This document shows, piece by piece, positions 56,101 to 64,000 of a stretch of DNA of 64,000 nt (within the stretch, counting starts at the first letter, position 1; every line of letters begins with the position of its first letter). Origin of the DNA: Thalassospira lucentensis. Lineage in GTDB: Bacteria; Pseudomonadota; Alphaproteobacteria; Rhodospirillales; Thalassospiraceae. The position numbers and the translations under genes are program-made. The DNA lies in contig NZ_JAATOV010000006.1 in assembly GCF_011806425.1 (NCBI RefSeq), positions 248,001 through 312,000 of the forward strand. Reading direction: 5' to 3'. Below the pieces are notes generated by a model. The model did no database searches. It was not told where the DNA came from and saw only the letters and a list, made by a program, of their open reading frames with translations.

Positions 56101-56176
56101 GGGCCCGTAGCTCAGTTGGTAGAGCAACTGACTTTTAATCAGTTGGCCACAGGTTCGAATCCTGTCGGGCTCACCA
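56101..56176 (+). tRNA. tRNA-Lys (TTT), copy 2
   Basis: Identical to copy 1 at all 76 positions, including CCA. The preceding promoter block is also nearly identical, but the terminators differ in sequence. The two are separate transcription units rather than one operon. Confidence 0.96.
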
Positions 56177-56180
56177 ATTC

Positions 56181-56214
56181 AAAACCCCTGGAACCATAAG
56201 TTCCGGGGGTTTTG
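56181..56214 (+). terminator. Terminator of tRNA-Lys copy 2
   Basis: AAAACCCCTGGAAC (56181-56194) pairs with GTTCCGGGGGTTTT (56200-56213) with one mismatch. The following 217 bp before the exbB gene contain no gene. Confidence 0.88.
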
Positions 56215-56431
56215 CATATCTGGGCTTTGCCCGAACCTCCCCAATTGCTGCCGATTGCAAAATGCGTTTGCCTGCGATGCTTCGCCACACGGCAAACCAT
56301 TAAGAAAACGACGCAAATCGACGTGTTGCGATTGCATCGCAATTCTATTTCATGTAAAGAATGCAAATCAGTTTCAAATGCACTGGAGCAGGTCATCCGG
56401 TGATGATCACATTTTTGATCGGAAGAGATAC

Positions 56432-57316
56432 ATGCCTGAACCCGTAAATCCATCGGTCGCATCCAACGATGCACAGACCCCGTCGACTGCGAATGATGCC
56501 GCAACCTCCACCGGGGCCGACACCGGAACAGCAGCCGAAACCATCGGTGCGGACGGAACCGTCTCGGTCGATCCGGGCACCGGATTGCCGGTCGATACAA
56601 CGGCGACCACGCAAGTTGCCGTTAATGACGGTTTTCTGAGCCTGCCTGTGATCGAGCAAGTCGACCGTGCTGGCGTTGTTGGCTGGGTTCTGGCGGCCAT
56701 GGCGCTGATCGGACTGGTGCTGTTCTTCTATAAGCTTGTTGGCTTCTTGCGCCGTGGCGTGTTTGCCGACGGGTTTGTCGGGGATGTCGAAAAACACCTG
56801 ACCAATGGGGACGAAGCCCAAGCAGCTGACTTGCTTGCACGTCGTCGTCACCCGGCGGCCCGGATTGGTCTTTCGGGCTTGAACCTTTCGGTTTCCTCCG
56901 CGGCGGAGCGCGAAGCGGCCTCTGATTTGATCGGCGCACGCGCACGCAAGGAAATCGACGGTCTCAATGGTGGTTTGCGCATTATGTCGGCCATCGCGGT
57001 CCTAAGTCCGCTATTGGGCCTTTTGGGGACGGTGATGGGCATGATCGAAGCGTTCCAGAAAATGGAAGGTGCTGGCAGCCGCATTGATCCATCTGTTTTG
57101 TCGGGCGGTATTTGGTTGGCTCTTTTGACCACGGCAATCGGTTTGGTCGTCGCAATCCCGGCAACTGCGTTTCATATGTGGATGCAAGGCGTTATTGGCC
57201 GTGCAGCGGCTGTTATGGAAGACGTCTGTACCATGGTGGTCAATCGGGACGAATTGTCGCACAGGGCGCGTCAAAAGGCCTCTAACGTGTCTGAGCTGCG
57301 CCACGCGGCTGAATAG
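56432..57316 (+). CDS. exbB: ExbB/TolQ-type proton channel subunit
   Basis: ATG 56432 follows GGAAGA at 5 bp, giving 294 residues. The upstream extension to 56255 lacks similarity. A long polar N terminus precedes the first membrane helix, and two more (LSPLLGLLGTVMGMIEAF and WLALLTTAIGLVVAIPATAF) match the MotA/TolQ/ExbB core. It works with the two ExbD proteins to convert proton-motive force into motion of TonB. tonB is the last gene of the cluster and no pal or tolB is present, so this is a Ton rather than Tol system. Confidence 0.93.
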   Translation: MPEPVNPSVASNDAQTPSTANDAATSTGADTGTAAETIGADGTVSVDPGTGLPVDTTATTQVAVNDGFLSLPVIEQVDRAGVVGWVLAAMALIGLVLFFYKLVGFLRRGVFADGFVGDVEKHLTNGDEAQAADLLARRRHPAARIGLSGLNLSVSSAAEREAASDLIGARARKEIDGLNGGLRIMSAIAVLSPLLGLLGTVMGMIEAFQKMEGAGSRIDPSVLSGGIWLALLTTAIGLVVAIPATAFHMWMQGVIGRAAAVMEDVCTMVVNRDELSHRARQKASNVSELRHAAE

Positions 57317-57339
57317 AAACTTACCCCGGAATACGCCCA

Positions 57340-57729
57340 ATGCAATTGCGCGAACGTAATCGCGGCTCTTCGCCGATGATCGGTCTGACGCCGCTGATTG
57401 ATGTCGTCTTTATTCTGCTGATCTTTTTCATGCTGGCATCAAGCTTTCTTGATTGGAAGGGCTTTGAAATGTCGGTCGCCATCACCGATGGCAAATCGAC
57501 CAGTCAAAGCGATGTCCGCCCTGTGACAATCGACGTCAACGCCAATGGTGCGCTGTCGCTTAATGGCGAAGCTGTATCGCTTTCTGGCTTGCCGCAGATG
57601 TTGCTGCGCGATCATTCCGATGCACCAGTTCGCCTGCGTCCTGTGAATGGGGCCAGCTTGCAGCATCTGATCAATGTGATGGATGCCTTGGGGCGTGGTG
57701 GCGTAACAAACGTGGATCTGGTCGAATGA
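57340..57729 (+). CDS. exbD: ExbD/TolR-family protein, first copy
   Basis: The 129-residue protein has one N-terminal membrane helix (LIDVVFILLIFFMLASSF) with the proton-carrying aspartate in PLIDVVFI, then a periplasmic domain. It ends by overlapping the second ExbD gene (start 57726). Two ExbD proteins with one ExbB suggest a heteromeric channel. Confidence 0.92.
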   Translation: MQLRERNRGSSPMIGLTPLIDVVFILLIFFMLASSFLDWKGFEMSVAITDGKSTSQSDVRPVTIDVNANGALSLNGEAVSLSGLPQMLLRDHSDAPVRLRPVNGASLQHLINVMDALGRGGVTNVDLVE

Positions 57730-58136
57730 AGCGCCGTCGTATCAATATTGCTGATGACAGCCCCGCCCAGGAACCGATGTTGCCCCTGATCAACATCGTC
57801 TTCTTGCTTTTGATCTTTTTCATGATCGCGGGCAGCCTGCAAAAACTAGGGCCTTTTGACGTCGACCCACCGGCAAGCCACACCGCCGAAAGCCAGCCCG
57901 AAGATACGATTGTGGTTTGGTTCGGGAAGGGTGGCGAAGTTGGCCTTGGTGATCACACCGGCACACTTGAAAATCTTTCGTCGTTTTTACCTGAGGATTA
58001 TATCGGGCGTCCGGTCGAAATTCGTGCAGACCGCAGCACCGATGGCGCAAAGGTTGTCGCCTTGCTTAAACGTTTGCAGGAACTTGGCGTCGACAAGGTC
58101 CAGTTGATGACGGCGATGGAAGCAGAACAGGAATGA
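57726..58136 (+). CDS. exbD: ExbD/TolR-family protein, second copy
   Basis: The 136-residue protein has a single helix ([18 protein letters not shown]) in which the usual aspartate of the LIDxVF motif is replaced by asparagine (LINIVF). The periplasmic part differs from copy 1. ATG overlaps the stop of copy 1, so translation is coupled, and tonB starts 2 bp after its stop codon. Loss of the proton-binding aspartate suggests a structural or regulatory role in a mixed ExbD pair. Confidence 0.9.
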   Translation: MKRRRINIADDSPAQEPMLPLINIVFLLLIFFMIAGSLQKLGPFDVDPPASHTAESQPEDTIVVWFGKGGEVGLGDHTGTLENLSSFLPEDYIGRPVEIRADRSTDGAKVVALLKRLQELGVDKVQLMTAMEAEQE

Positions 58137-58137
58137 C

Positions 58138-59133
58138 ATGTCAAAACGCATAGATTTCTTGATCGCAACCGGTTTGACCGGGTTTGTCTTGGTGGGGGGC
58201 GTCGTGTTGGCGATGCCTGATCCCAAGCCGTCTGGCTGGGGCGGGGCTGGCAATGTGCAAAGCATTAGCATTTCACTTGGCGCAGGCCAGGCAACAACGG
58301 GCGAAGCCGAAACCGATCAGCAAGCAGCTGATTCTGTCGAAAGCCGCGTGGCCGAAGAAACGGTCGAGCCCCAAGAACCAGAAGCAAAGCCAGAGCCGGT
58401 CAAAGAACCAGAGCCAGTGACCGAGCCAGAACCCGAGCCGCAAGAGGCATCTGAGCCCGTTGTCGAGCCCGAACCTGAGCCCGAACCGGTCGTCGAAGAA
58501 GAAGTCGTCGAGCCGGAACCGGAAGCAGAGCCTGAGCCGGAACCAGAAATTTCCGAACCTGTGGCTGTGCCGCAACCCGAACCCGTAGAGGTTCAAAAGC
58601 TTGCCGACGTTTTGCCCGTACCGGTAAAGCCAAAGCCACCAGTCGAGAAAGCCAAGGCCCCAGAACCGGTTAAAAAGGCCGAAGCACCTAAAACGCAGAA
58701 GCCGGAAAAGACATCGGAAACGGCCACCGCACCGCCAGCAGGCTTGGTCGATTCCAGCCATTCCGAAGGCACGGTGGGGAAAGCCGCCCAAAGTCAGGCT
58801 GCAAGCTCGTCCAGCGGAAGTGGTGGCGGGGCAGCAAGCCGTGCGGCCATGGTGGATTACCAATCATCTGTTCTTGAGATGCTAAATCGGTACCGCGAAT
58901 ATCCCGAACGTGCAAAACGCCGTCGCATCGAAGGCCAAAATACAGTTCTTCTTGTGATCGCACGCGACGGTACCATTGAGGTGTTTGAAATGACATCGGG
59001 CAGTGGATCGCGTCTGCTTGATCGCGAAACGCAACGCATGATCGAACGGGTTAAAAAGTTTCCGCCTTTCCCCGATAGCATGACGGAAGACAAAATTAGC
59101 CTGTCCGTCCCGGTGATCTATAACATCCGATAG
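58138..59133 (+). CDS. tonB: TonB energy transducer
   Basis: The 331-residue protein has an N-terminal membrane helix ([20 protein letters not shown]), then a long Glu-Pro-rich rod from about residue 70 to 200 spanning the periplasm. The C-terminal TonB domain follows ([23 protein letters not shown], ending LSVPVIYNI). It transmits energy to outer-membrane TonB-dependent receptors for siderophores, B12 and similar substrates; none is encoded nearby. Codons in the EP region are repetitive but not a DNA repeat. Confidence 0.95.
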   Translation: MSKRIDFLIATGLTGFVLVGGVVLAMPDPKPSGWGGAGNVQSISISLGAGQATTGEAETDQQAADSVESRVAEETVEPQEPEAKPEPVKEPEPVTEPEPEPQEASEPVVEPEPEPEPVVEEEVVEPEPEAEPEPEPEISEPVAVPQPEPVEVQKLADVLPVPVKPKPPVEKAKAPEPVKKAEAPKTQKPEKTSETATAPPAGLVDSSHSEGTVGKAAQSQAASSSSGSGGGAASRAAMVDYQSSVLEMLNRYREYPERAKRRRIEGQNTVLLVIARDGTIEVFEMTSGSGSRLLDRETQRMIERVKKFPPFPDSMTEDKISLSVPVIYNIR

Positions 59134-59162
59134 GTCGGTCAACAGCAGATCAGTTTGAAACG

Positions 59163-59200
59163 AAAACAGGCGCAAGGAGCGATATCCTTGCGCCTGTTTT
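59163..59200. terminator. Bidirectional terminator between tonB and the globin chemoreceptor
   Basis: A perfect 16-bp stem, AAAACAGGCGCAAGGA (59163-59178) with TCCTTGCGCCTGTTTT (59185-59200), has a 6-nt loop and A/T runs on both sides, so it can serve both convergent genes. Confidence 0.95.
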
Positions 59201-59228
59201 GCGAATTAAAGTTTATCGGCCGTATAGC

Positions 59229-60554
59229 TTAGCTGTCTGATGTCAGACGGGTGACAAAGGCATCCACATCGGCGCGCAGCTGTTCTGAATTACGCAAAAG
59301 CGTTTTGGCGACTTCTGAAACTTCTGACGCGACGGAGCTGGTTCTGCTTGCCGTTCCGTTCACCGTTTCAAGGCTGGAATTCACTTCTCGATTGGCCGAT
59401 GAAACCGTGTTGATATTGCCACTGATTTCCGTGGTCGCGGCGGCTTGCTGCTCAACGGCGGCCGAAATGGCGGTTACTGCCTCAACGATTGATCCAATTT
59501 GCTCTGCCACCCCGCGGATGGCACTCACGGCGGCACCGGTGCTGGCTTGGACCGAATCAATTTGTGCGGTGATGTCGCCGGTGGCTTTTGCTGTTTGATT
59601 GGCAAGGTTTTTAACCTCGCTTGCAACAACCGCAAATCCCTTGCCGGCTTCCCCCGCGCGTGCGGCCTCGATCGTTGCATTCAGGGCCAAAAGGTTGGTC
59701 TGGCTGGCGATCTTGTCAATTAAATCAACAACAGTCCCGATCTCTTCGGCGGCAACGTTAAGCGCTTCAATCGTCTCTGTCGTGGTTTTGACCGATGTCT
59801 CCACCTCGTTCGAAATGGTAGAGGCGCGCGCAATCTGACTGGAAATCTCGCGGATTGAACTATCAAGTTCCTCAGCAGCACCAGCAACCGTCGTGGCGTT
59901 GTCCGCGGAAATTTCGGCGGCCCCCCGGGCTTTTTCGACCTCGGACTGGGTTTCATTCATGCTTGCCATCAAGGTGTCTGATGCTTGTGACATCTCGTTG
60001 GCTGATGCCGCAACCGCCGAAACAACCGATCCAATTGTTGTTTCGAACTCTGCCGACATTTCATTGAGCATGCGGTTATACGTATTCTGCGTTTCTTCGT
60101 AATAGACGGTGATCGCCATCTCAACATCGACCAACAGGGCATTGGTTGCAGCCACAACCATCTGGGAAACATCAGAAGAACGTTTGAAGTTTGTGAACAA
60201 AAGTTCGGAAAGCTCGCCCAGCATAAAATTATACGCGGACACATACGATTCCGGGGTTAAGCCAATGCGTTCGTGCGCCTTGCCGATACGCCGCACATCG
60301 TCATAAAACGCATCATCAAATGTGCCTTCAAACAACTTGGCCCAGTGTTTGCGCTGAGCGTTTTTAAGGCCTTCAATATTGGATGGATCACCAATGATCT
60401 TGGCCAGTTCTGGTCGGCCCATGACTTTTTTGTAAAATTCATCAAGAATGGGCCCGATATTCTTATCGATAACCGGCCACGCCTTGCGGAGTAGCTGTGA
60501 TTTCGTTTCGTTAAAGCCAATAAAATCAAGTCTACGTTGAAGCTCCGGATGCAT
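59229..60554 (-). CDS. Globin-coupled chemoreceptor (HemAT-type aerotaxis transducer)
   Basis: The 441-residue cytosolic protein has an N-terminal protoglobin domain (about 1-165). The proximal heme ligand is H94 in [21 protein letters not shown]70 in [10 protein letters not shown] is another conserved position. A methyl-accepting signalling domain follows (about 166-430), with the hairpin tip [39 protein letters not shown] region that contacts CheA and CheW. No membrane helix or C-terminal CheR pentapeptide is present. It should sense oxygen or another diatomic gas and steer swimming. Confidence 0.95.
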   Translation of the reverse strand: MHPELQRRLDFIGFNETKSQLLRKAWPVIDKNIGPILDEFYKKVMGRPELAKIIGDPSNIEGLKNAQRKHWAKLFEGTFDDAFYDDVRRIGKAHERIGLTPESYVSAYNFMLGELSELLFTNFKRSSDVSQMVVAATNALLVDVEMAITVYYEETQNTYNRMLNEMSAEFETTIGSVVSAVAASANEMSQASDTLMASMNETQSEVEKARGAAEISADNATTVAGAAEELDSSIREISSQIARASTISNEVETSVKTTTETIEALNVAAEEIGTVVDLIDKIASQTNLLALNATIEAARAGEAGKGFAVVASEVKNLANQTAKATGDITAQIDSVQASTGAAVSAIRGVAEQIGSIVEAVTAISAAVEQQAAATTEISGNINTVSSANREVNSSLETVNGTASRTSSVASEVSEVAKTLLRNSEQLRADVDAFVTRLTSDS

Positions 60555-60576
60555 AATCTATCCTTTGGTGCAGGTC

Positions 60577-60655
60577 TATACCTATGGCCGGTTGAATTTC
60601 AAGCTTCTAGTGTAAATTGGGTGTCGCTCGTTCCTGAAAACTATACATAGGTATA
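60577..60655. promoter_or_regulatory. Separated inverted repeat in the divergent globin/muramidase region
   Basis: TATACCTATG (60577-60586) recurs inverted as CATAGGTATA (60646-60655), a perfect 10-bp match 59 bp apart, near the globin gene start. The right arm is itself partly palindromic. It may be an operator pair enabling looping for the globin gene. Confidence 0.5.
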
Positions 60656-60795
60656 TGTTATGGTTTTTGTGTACGTGAATATGTATCTGCGAAGTGTCTT
60701 ATGCACGCAAGAGTGGATTTAATTTTTCCCAAAAAGCGTTTTTGTGCGTCGTCTCTGTGGTGACTTATTTTCATGACCCCAAGAGGTAGCGCAAA

Positions 60796-61314
60796 ATGCC
60801 AATCAATCCCGACCAACTCCGCACACTCGTTGTTCGCCCGGTTCTTGCCGCGTTGGATTTGTCCGCACCCGATGTCGCAGAAAACCTTTTGATGGGAACG
60901 GCAGCCCATGAAAGCCATCTCGGTGACTTCATCAAACAAGTGGGGGGCGGTCCCGCGATGGGCATCTATCAGATGGAGCCTGCAACCCTAAATGATTGTT
61001 ACGAAAATTACTTAAATTACCCCGGCCGTGCAGACCTTAAGGCAAAGGTCGATGCGTTTCTGGCGCAAAGCCCGATGACGTCTGACACAAATGGCGCGCC
61101 AGCCGGGCCGGACAAGGCGACCCAGCTTGCGACGAATTTGGCCTATGCCACAGCGATGTGTCGCATCCGCTATTACCGCGCCCCTGCAGCGATGCCATCA
61201 GATGCAAATGATCTTGATGGTTTGGCGGCGTATTGGAAGCAATATTACAACACACCTCTTGGCGCGGGGACGACCCAACAATTCATCGCCGACTACCACC
61301 GTTACATTGGATAA
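60796..61314 (+). CDS. Phage-like lysozyme/transglycosylase-type protein
   Basis: The 172-residue protein has the layout AAHESHLGDFIKQVGGGPAMGIYQMEPATLNDCYENYL. The glutamate in AHES and the GxYQMEPAT block recall soluble lytic transglycosylases, and the whole string resembles a family I recall from tailed phages of marine bacteria. The C terminus holds YYRAPAAMP and WKQYYNTPLG, also phage-like. No signal peptide, so a holin or phage route would be required for export. No other phage gene is adjacent. Assignment is by memory of family pattern and could be wrong in function. Confidence 0.72.
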   Translation: MPINPDQLRTLVVRPVLAALDLSAPDVAENLLMGTAAHESHLGDFIKQVGGGPAMGIYQMEPATLNDCYENYLNYPGRADLKAKVDAFLAQSPMTSDTNGAPAGPDKATQLATNLAYATAMCRIRYYRAPAAMPSDANDLDGLAAYWKQYYNTPLGAGTTQQFIADYHRYIG

Positions 61315-61473
61315 GCGGGCGTCAAATTCCAGCGTTCCGTAACGTCGGTGAAAAAATTATCCACCGATATCGCAAAAATAGTGGAAACAGACGCCTGTTT
61401 TAGCCAAAATCCCCTAATGGGCGTCGGTGGGCGCGCAAAAAACCACCAAATTATAATAATTTAGGGGATTCAC

Positions 61474-62565
61474 ATGAAACGTCGTCAGTTCCTAAAAGGG
61501 GCCAGCGTTGGCGTCGGTGCAGCCGCCGCATCGGTTGTCGCACCAGCAGTTGTTTCAGCACAGGAAAGCGTAAATTGGCGCATGGTTATGCCATGGCCAA
61601 AAGGCACGCCGGGCCTTGGGACCAACGCCGAACGATTCGCGACCATGGTCAAGGAAATGTCCAATGGCCGTTTGACGATTACCGTCTATGGTGCTGGTGA
61701 AATCGTCCCGCCGTTCGAATGCATGGACGCGGTCGAGCAGGGCGTGGTCGAAATGGCGCACGGCACACCATATTATTGGCAGGGCAAAAACCCGGCCCTG
61801 AACTTTTTCTCGACCATTCCGTTTGGCCTGACCGCGTGGGAGCTTTCAAGCTGGCTGCGTTTTGGCGACGGACAGAAGCTTTGGGAAGAAGCTTACGCAG
61901 AATTTAACGTTGTTCCGTTCTATGCGGGCAATTCCGGCATGCAGGCTGGCGGCTGGTTCAACAAGGAAATCAATTCACTTGATGACCTTCAAGGCCTTAA
62001 AATGCGCTATGCCGGTTTGGGGGGCGAAGCCATGCGCCGTGTCGGCGCCAATGTCAGCATGATCCCGCCGGGCGAAATTATGCCTGCCATGCAGTCTGGC
62101 GCAATTGACGCAGCAGAATGGGTTGGCCCGTGGAACGATTTGGCGTTCGGTCTTTATCAGGTTGGTAAATACTACTACACGCCTGCCTTCCACGAACCTG
62201 GTCCGGGGCTTGAGATTTTCATCGCCAAGGACAAGTTCGAAGGTCTGGCGCCAGACCTTAAGGCGATTGTCCGCTGTGCGGCACAGGCGATTTCTGAAAA
62301 CACCCTTGCGGACTTTACCTTTAATAACCTGCAATCCTATCAGCCGCTGATCGACAAAGGTGTTGAAGTTCGTCAGTTCCCAGATGACGTCATCATGGCC
62401 CTTGCCGAGCAATCCAAGGCGGCCGTGGATGAAATCGCCGCCCAGAACGATCTTTCGGGCCGTATCGCTGCAAGCTACCTTGATCTTGTTAAAAAAGGTG
62501 CGCGCTATGGCAAGGAATTCGAAGCAACCGGCTTGATGCAACGCGCGAAAGTCTGGGGATTTTAA
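61474..62565 (+). CDS. TRAP transporter receptor, TakP-like, first paralog
   Basis: The 363-residue protein has a twin-arginine signal (MKRRQFLKG), ending near VSAQES. The receptor domain opens NWRMVMPWPKGTPGLG, and SGAIDAAEWVGPWNDLAFGLY is typical of TakP-type keto-acid-binding TRAP receptors. No dctQM gene follows directly. A second paralog lies 298 bp downstream. Tat export implies folding, and perhaps metal binding, before export. Ligand likely an oxo- or hydroxy-carboxylate. Confidence 0.93.
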   Translation: MKRRQFLKGASVGVGAAAASVVAPAVVSAQESVNWRMVMPWPKGTPGLGTNAERFATMVKEMSNGRLTITVYGAGEIVPPFECMDAVEQGVVEMAHGTPYYWQGKNPALNFFSTIPFGLTAWELSSWLRFGDGQKLWEEAYAEFNVVPFYAGNSGMQAGGWFNKEINSLDDLQGLKMRYAGLGGEAMRRVGANVSMIPPGEIMPAMQSGAIDAAEWVGPWNDLAFGLYQVGKYYYTPAFHEPGPGLEIFIAKDKFEGLAPDLKAIVRCAAQAISENTLADFTFNNLQSYQPLIDKGVEVRQFPDDVIMALAEQSKAAVDEIAAQNDLSGRIAASYLDLVKKGARYGKEFEATGLMQRAKVWGF

Positions 62566-62640
62566 GACCCGATAATCGCCCGATAAATCACGCGTCAAAC
62601 CCGTGACAGCATTGCCTTCAAAACGTCTCGCGTCTTGCGA

Positions 62641-62674
62641 AAAAAGGGGGCAGTCATTTGGCTGCCCCTTTTTG
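62641..62674 (+). terminator. Terminator between the two TRAP receptors
   Basis: AAAAAGGGGGCAG (62641-62653) pairs with CTGCCCCTTTTT (62662-62673) with one bulged G, followed by G then TTT. It lies 75 bp after the stop codon, so the two receptor genes are separately transcribed. Confidence 0.88.
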
Positions 62675-62863
62675 TTTGCAATTTGCGGGTGAATTTTGCT
62701 TTACACAAAATCGATGGTATGCAGTCTACGGGATGCTGCGTCCCGCAAAGATGAATTGTTGGGCGCGGCAAAAAACGTAACTTTGGGTTCATGCTGGGTC
62801 ACGAAATTACCTTCGTGGCTGTTTAACGCAAAATTTTACCAATAAAAGATTGGGAGCCTCACT

Positions 62864-63964
62864 ATGAAACGTCGTCAGTTTCTGAGCGGCGCCGGTGTTG
62901 CAGCGGGCGCGTTTGCCGCGACTGCAGCCGCACCTGCGATCGTCAAAGCCGAAGAAACCATCAATTGGCGTATGGTTATGCCGTGGCCAAAGGGCACACC
63001 GGGCCTTGGTGCCAATGGTGAACTGTTCGCCGAACGTGTGAACAAAATGTCTGGTGGTCGTCTGAACATCACCGTGTATGGCGCTGGCGAACTGGTTCCA
63101 GCTCTTGAGTGCATGGACGCGGTCGAGCAGGGCGTTGCCGATCTTGCGCACTCCACCCCGTATTACTGGTTCGGTAAAGATCCGGCTGTTTCGTTCTTTA
63201 CCACCATTCCGTTCGGCCTGATGGGCTGGGAACTTTCCGGTTGGCTGCGCTTTGGCGGTGGTCAGGAACTTTGGGATGAACTGTATTCCCAGTTCAACGT
63301 CAAACCGTTCTTGGCCGGTAACACAGGCCTTCAGGCCGGTGGTTGGTTCAACAAGGAAATCAACAGCGTTGACGACCTTCAGGGCCTTAAAGTCCGTTAT
63401 GCCGGTATCGGCGGCGAAGCCATGCGTCGTCTGGGTGCAAACCCGACCTTGCTTCCGGCGGCTGAAATTCTGCCAAGCTTGCAGTCTGGCGCCATTGATG
63501 CGGCAGAATGGGTTGGCCCGTGGAACGATTACGCGTTCGGTTTGGCCAGCGTTGCCAAATATTACTACACCCCGGCATTCGCCGAACCGGGTTCAGGCAT
63601 CGAAGTCTTTATCAACAAAGATAAATTTGCTGAACTGCCAGAAGACCTGCAGGAAATCGTTGCTGTTGCCGCACAGGCCAACACCGATCAGACCCTTGCG
63701 GACTTCACGTTCAATAACATTCAGTCCTATCAGGCGATCCTCGATAAAGGCACGGAAATCCGTCACTTCAATGACGATCTGATCCTGGCCTTTGCCGACG
63801 CGTCCAAAGCCGCGATTGAAGAAATCGTTGCCAAGAACGAGCTGAATGGCCGTATCTACGCATCGATGATGGACTTTGCCAAAAAAGCCGCGCCATACGG
63901 CAAGGAATTTGAGGCAACCTCACTTCTGCAGCGCGCCAAGGTCTTTGCCCGCGACGCTTCCTGA
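62864..63964 (+). CDS. TRAP transporter receptor, TakP-like, second paralog
   Basis: The 366-residue protein begins MKRRQFLSG with a Tat signal and is very similar to the upstream receptor, by eye about two thirds identical. Differences cluster in the signal region and around PAVSFFTTIPFG and LPAAEILPSL. ATG follows TGGGAG. The receptor is complete; the window ends 36 bp later, so any dctQM genes would lie outside. A CACGAA/TTCGTG inverted repeat (62800-62817) is in its leader. The duplication suggests recruitment for different ligands or for regulation of a shared permease. Confidence 0.93.
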   Translation: MKRRQFLSGAGVAAGAFAATAAAPAIVKAEETINWRMVMPWPKGTPGLGANGELFAERVNKMSGGRLNITVYGAGELVPALECMDAVEQGVADLAHSTPYYWFGKDPAVSFFTTIPFGLMGWELSGWLRFGGGQELWDELYSQFNVKPFLAGNTGLQAGGWFNKEINSVDDLQGLKVRYAGIGGEAMRRLGANPTLLPAAEILPSLQSGAIDAAEWVGPWNDYAFGLASVAKYYYTPAFAEPGSGIEVFINKDKFAELPEDLQEIVAVAAQANTDQTLADFTFNNIQSYQAILDKGTEIRHFNDDLILAFADASKAAIEEIVAKNELNGRIYASMMDFAKKAAPYGKEFEATSLLQRAKVFARDAS

Positions 63965-64000
63965 TTTCAGGATATCTGATGATAAAATAACAAAGGCCGG

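Noticed and set aside
58380-58560. Tandem repeat in tonB
   Set aside because: The repetition is in the Glu-Pro protein rod, not a precise DNA repeat; normal for TonB.
58273-58863. Long antisense frame over the TonB proline-rich segment
   Set aside because: An artefact of repeated EP codons; low-complexity translation.

Overview
The window is chromosomal DNA from an alphaproteobacterium, most likely a marine member of the Rhodospirillales close to Thalassospira. The evidence is the gene families and order (a complete Isc operon, TRAP transporters with Tat-exported receptors, an ExbB-ExbD-ExbD-TonB set, a protoglobin chemoreceptor), moderate GC content and dense coding on both strands. The genus is an inference from protein flavour; no rRNA or other marker in the window fixes it. 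No CRISPR array, intact insertion sequence or prophage was seen.

Region 1 (1-9.8 kb) is a sulfur-handling block: the end of cysE, then iscR, a NifS-like desulfurase, iscS, iscU, iscA, hscB, hscA, fdx and iscX, followed by tenA and mnmA. It runs from cysteine synthesis through Fe-S cluster assembly to tRNA thiolation. Region 2 (9.8-16.3 kb) has a tRNA with CAT anticodon, a base-composition-shifted orphan gene with an HEPN-type RxxxxH motif, two EamA exporters, a LysR regulator facing a DUF1127 gene, and an AraC regulator. Region 3 (16.7-24.8 kb) is a catabolic cluster: a TRAP transporter (receptor, DctQ, DctM), a GntR/FCD regulator, a TetR regulator, a flavin/Fe-S demethylase-like enzyme, and an NmrA-like reductase divergent from a second TetR regulator with a clear palindromic operator.

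Region 4 (24.9-38.7 kb) is mixed: an EAL phosphodiesterase, a membrane class III cyclase, an AraC/EamA pair, a TPR-sulfotransferase, a purine deaminase, two alpha/beta hydrolases, an OsmC protein, a PAS-GGDEF protein and two small unknowns. Region 5 (38.8-43.4 kb) is nitrogen and amino-acid metabolism: glnB-glnA behind a sigma-54-type promoter, an aminotransferase and a Gfo/Idh/MocA dehydrogenase. Region 6 (43.7-51.5 kb) starts at tRNA-His, whose 3' end and terminator reappear as a decayed copy 1.3 kb downstream, flanking a serine-hydrolase gene. It continues with an orphan two-TM gene, pyrC, a SprA-like protein lacking part of its zinc motif, a DUF547 lipoprotein-like gene, an acetyltransferase, a small unknown and an EamA exporter.

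Region 7 (51.6-64 kb) holds gyrA, coaD and a periplasmic cyclophilin, two identical tRNA-Lys genes with matching promoters, the TonB energising operon, a soluble globin-coupled chemoreceptor, a phage-like muramidase-type gene, and two paralogous Tat-dependent TRAP receptors at the right edge.
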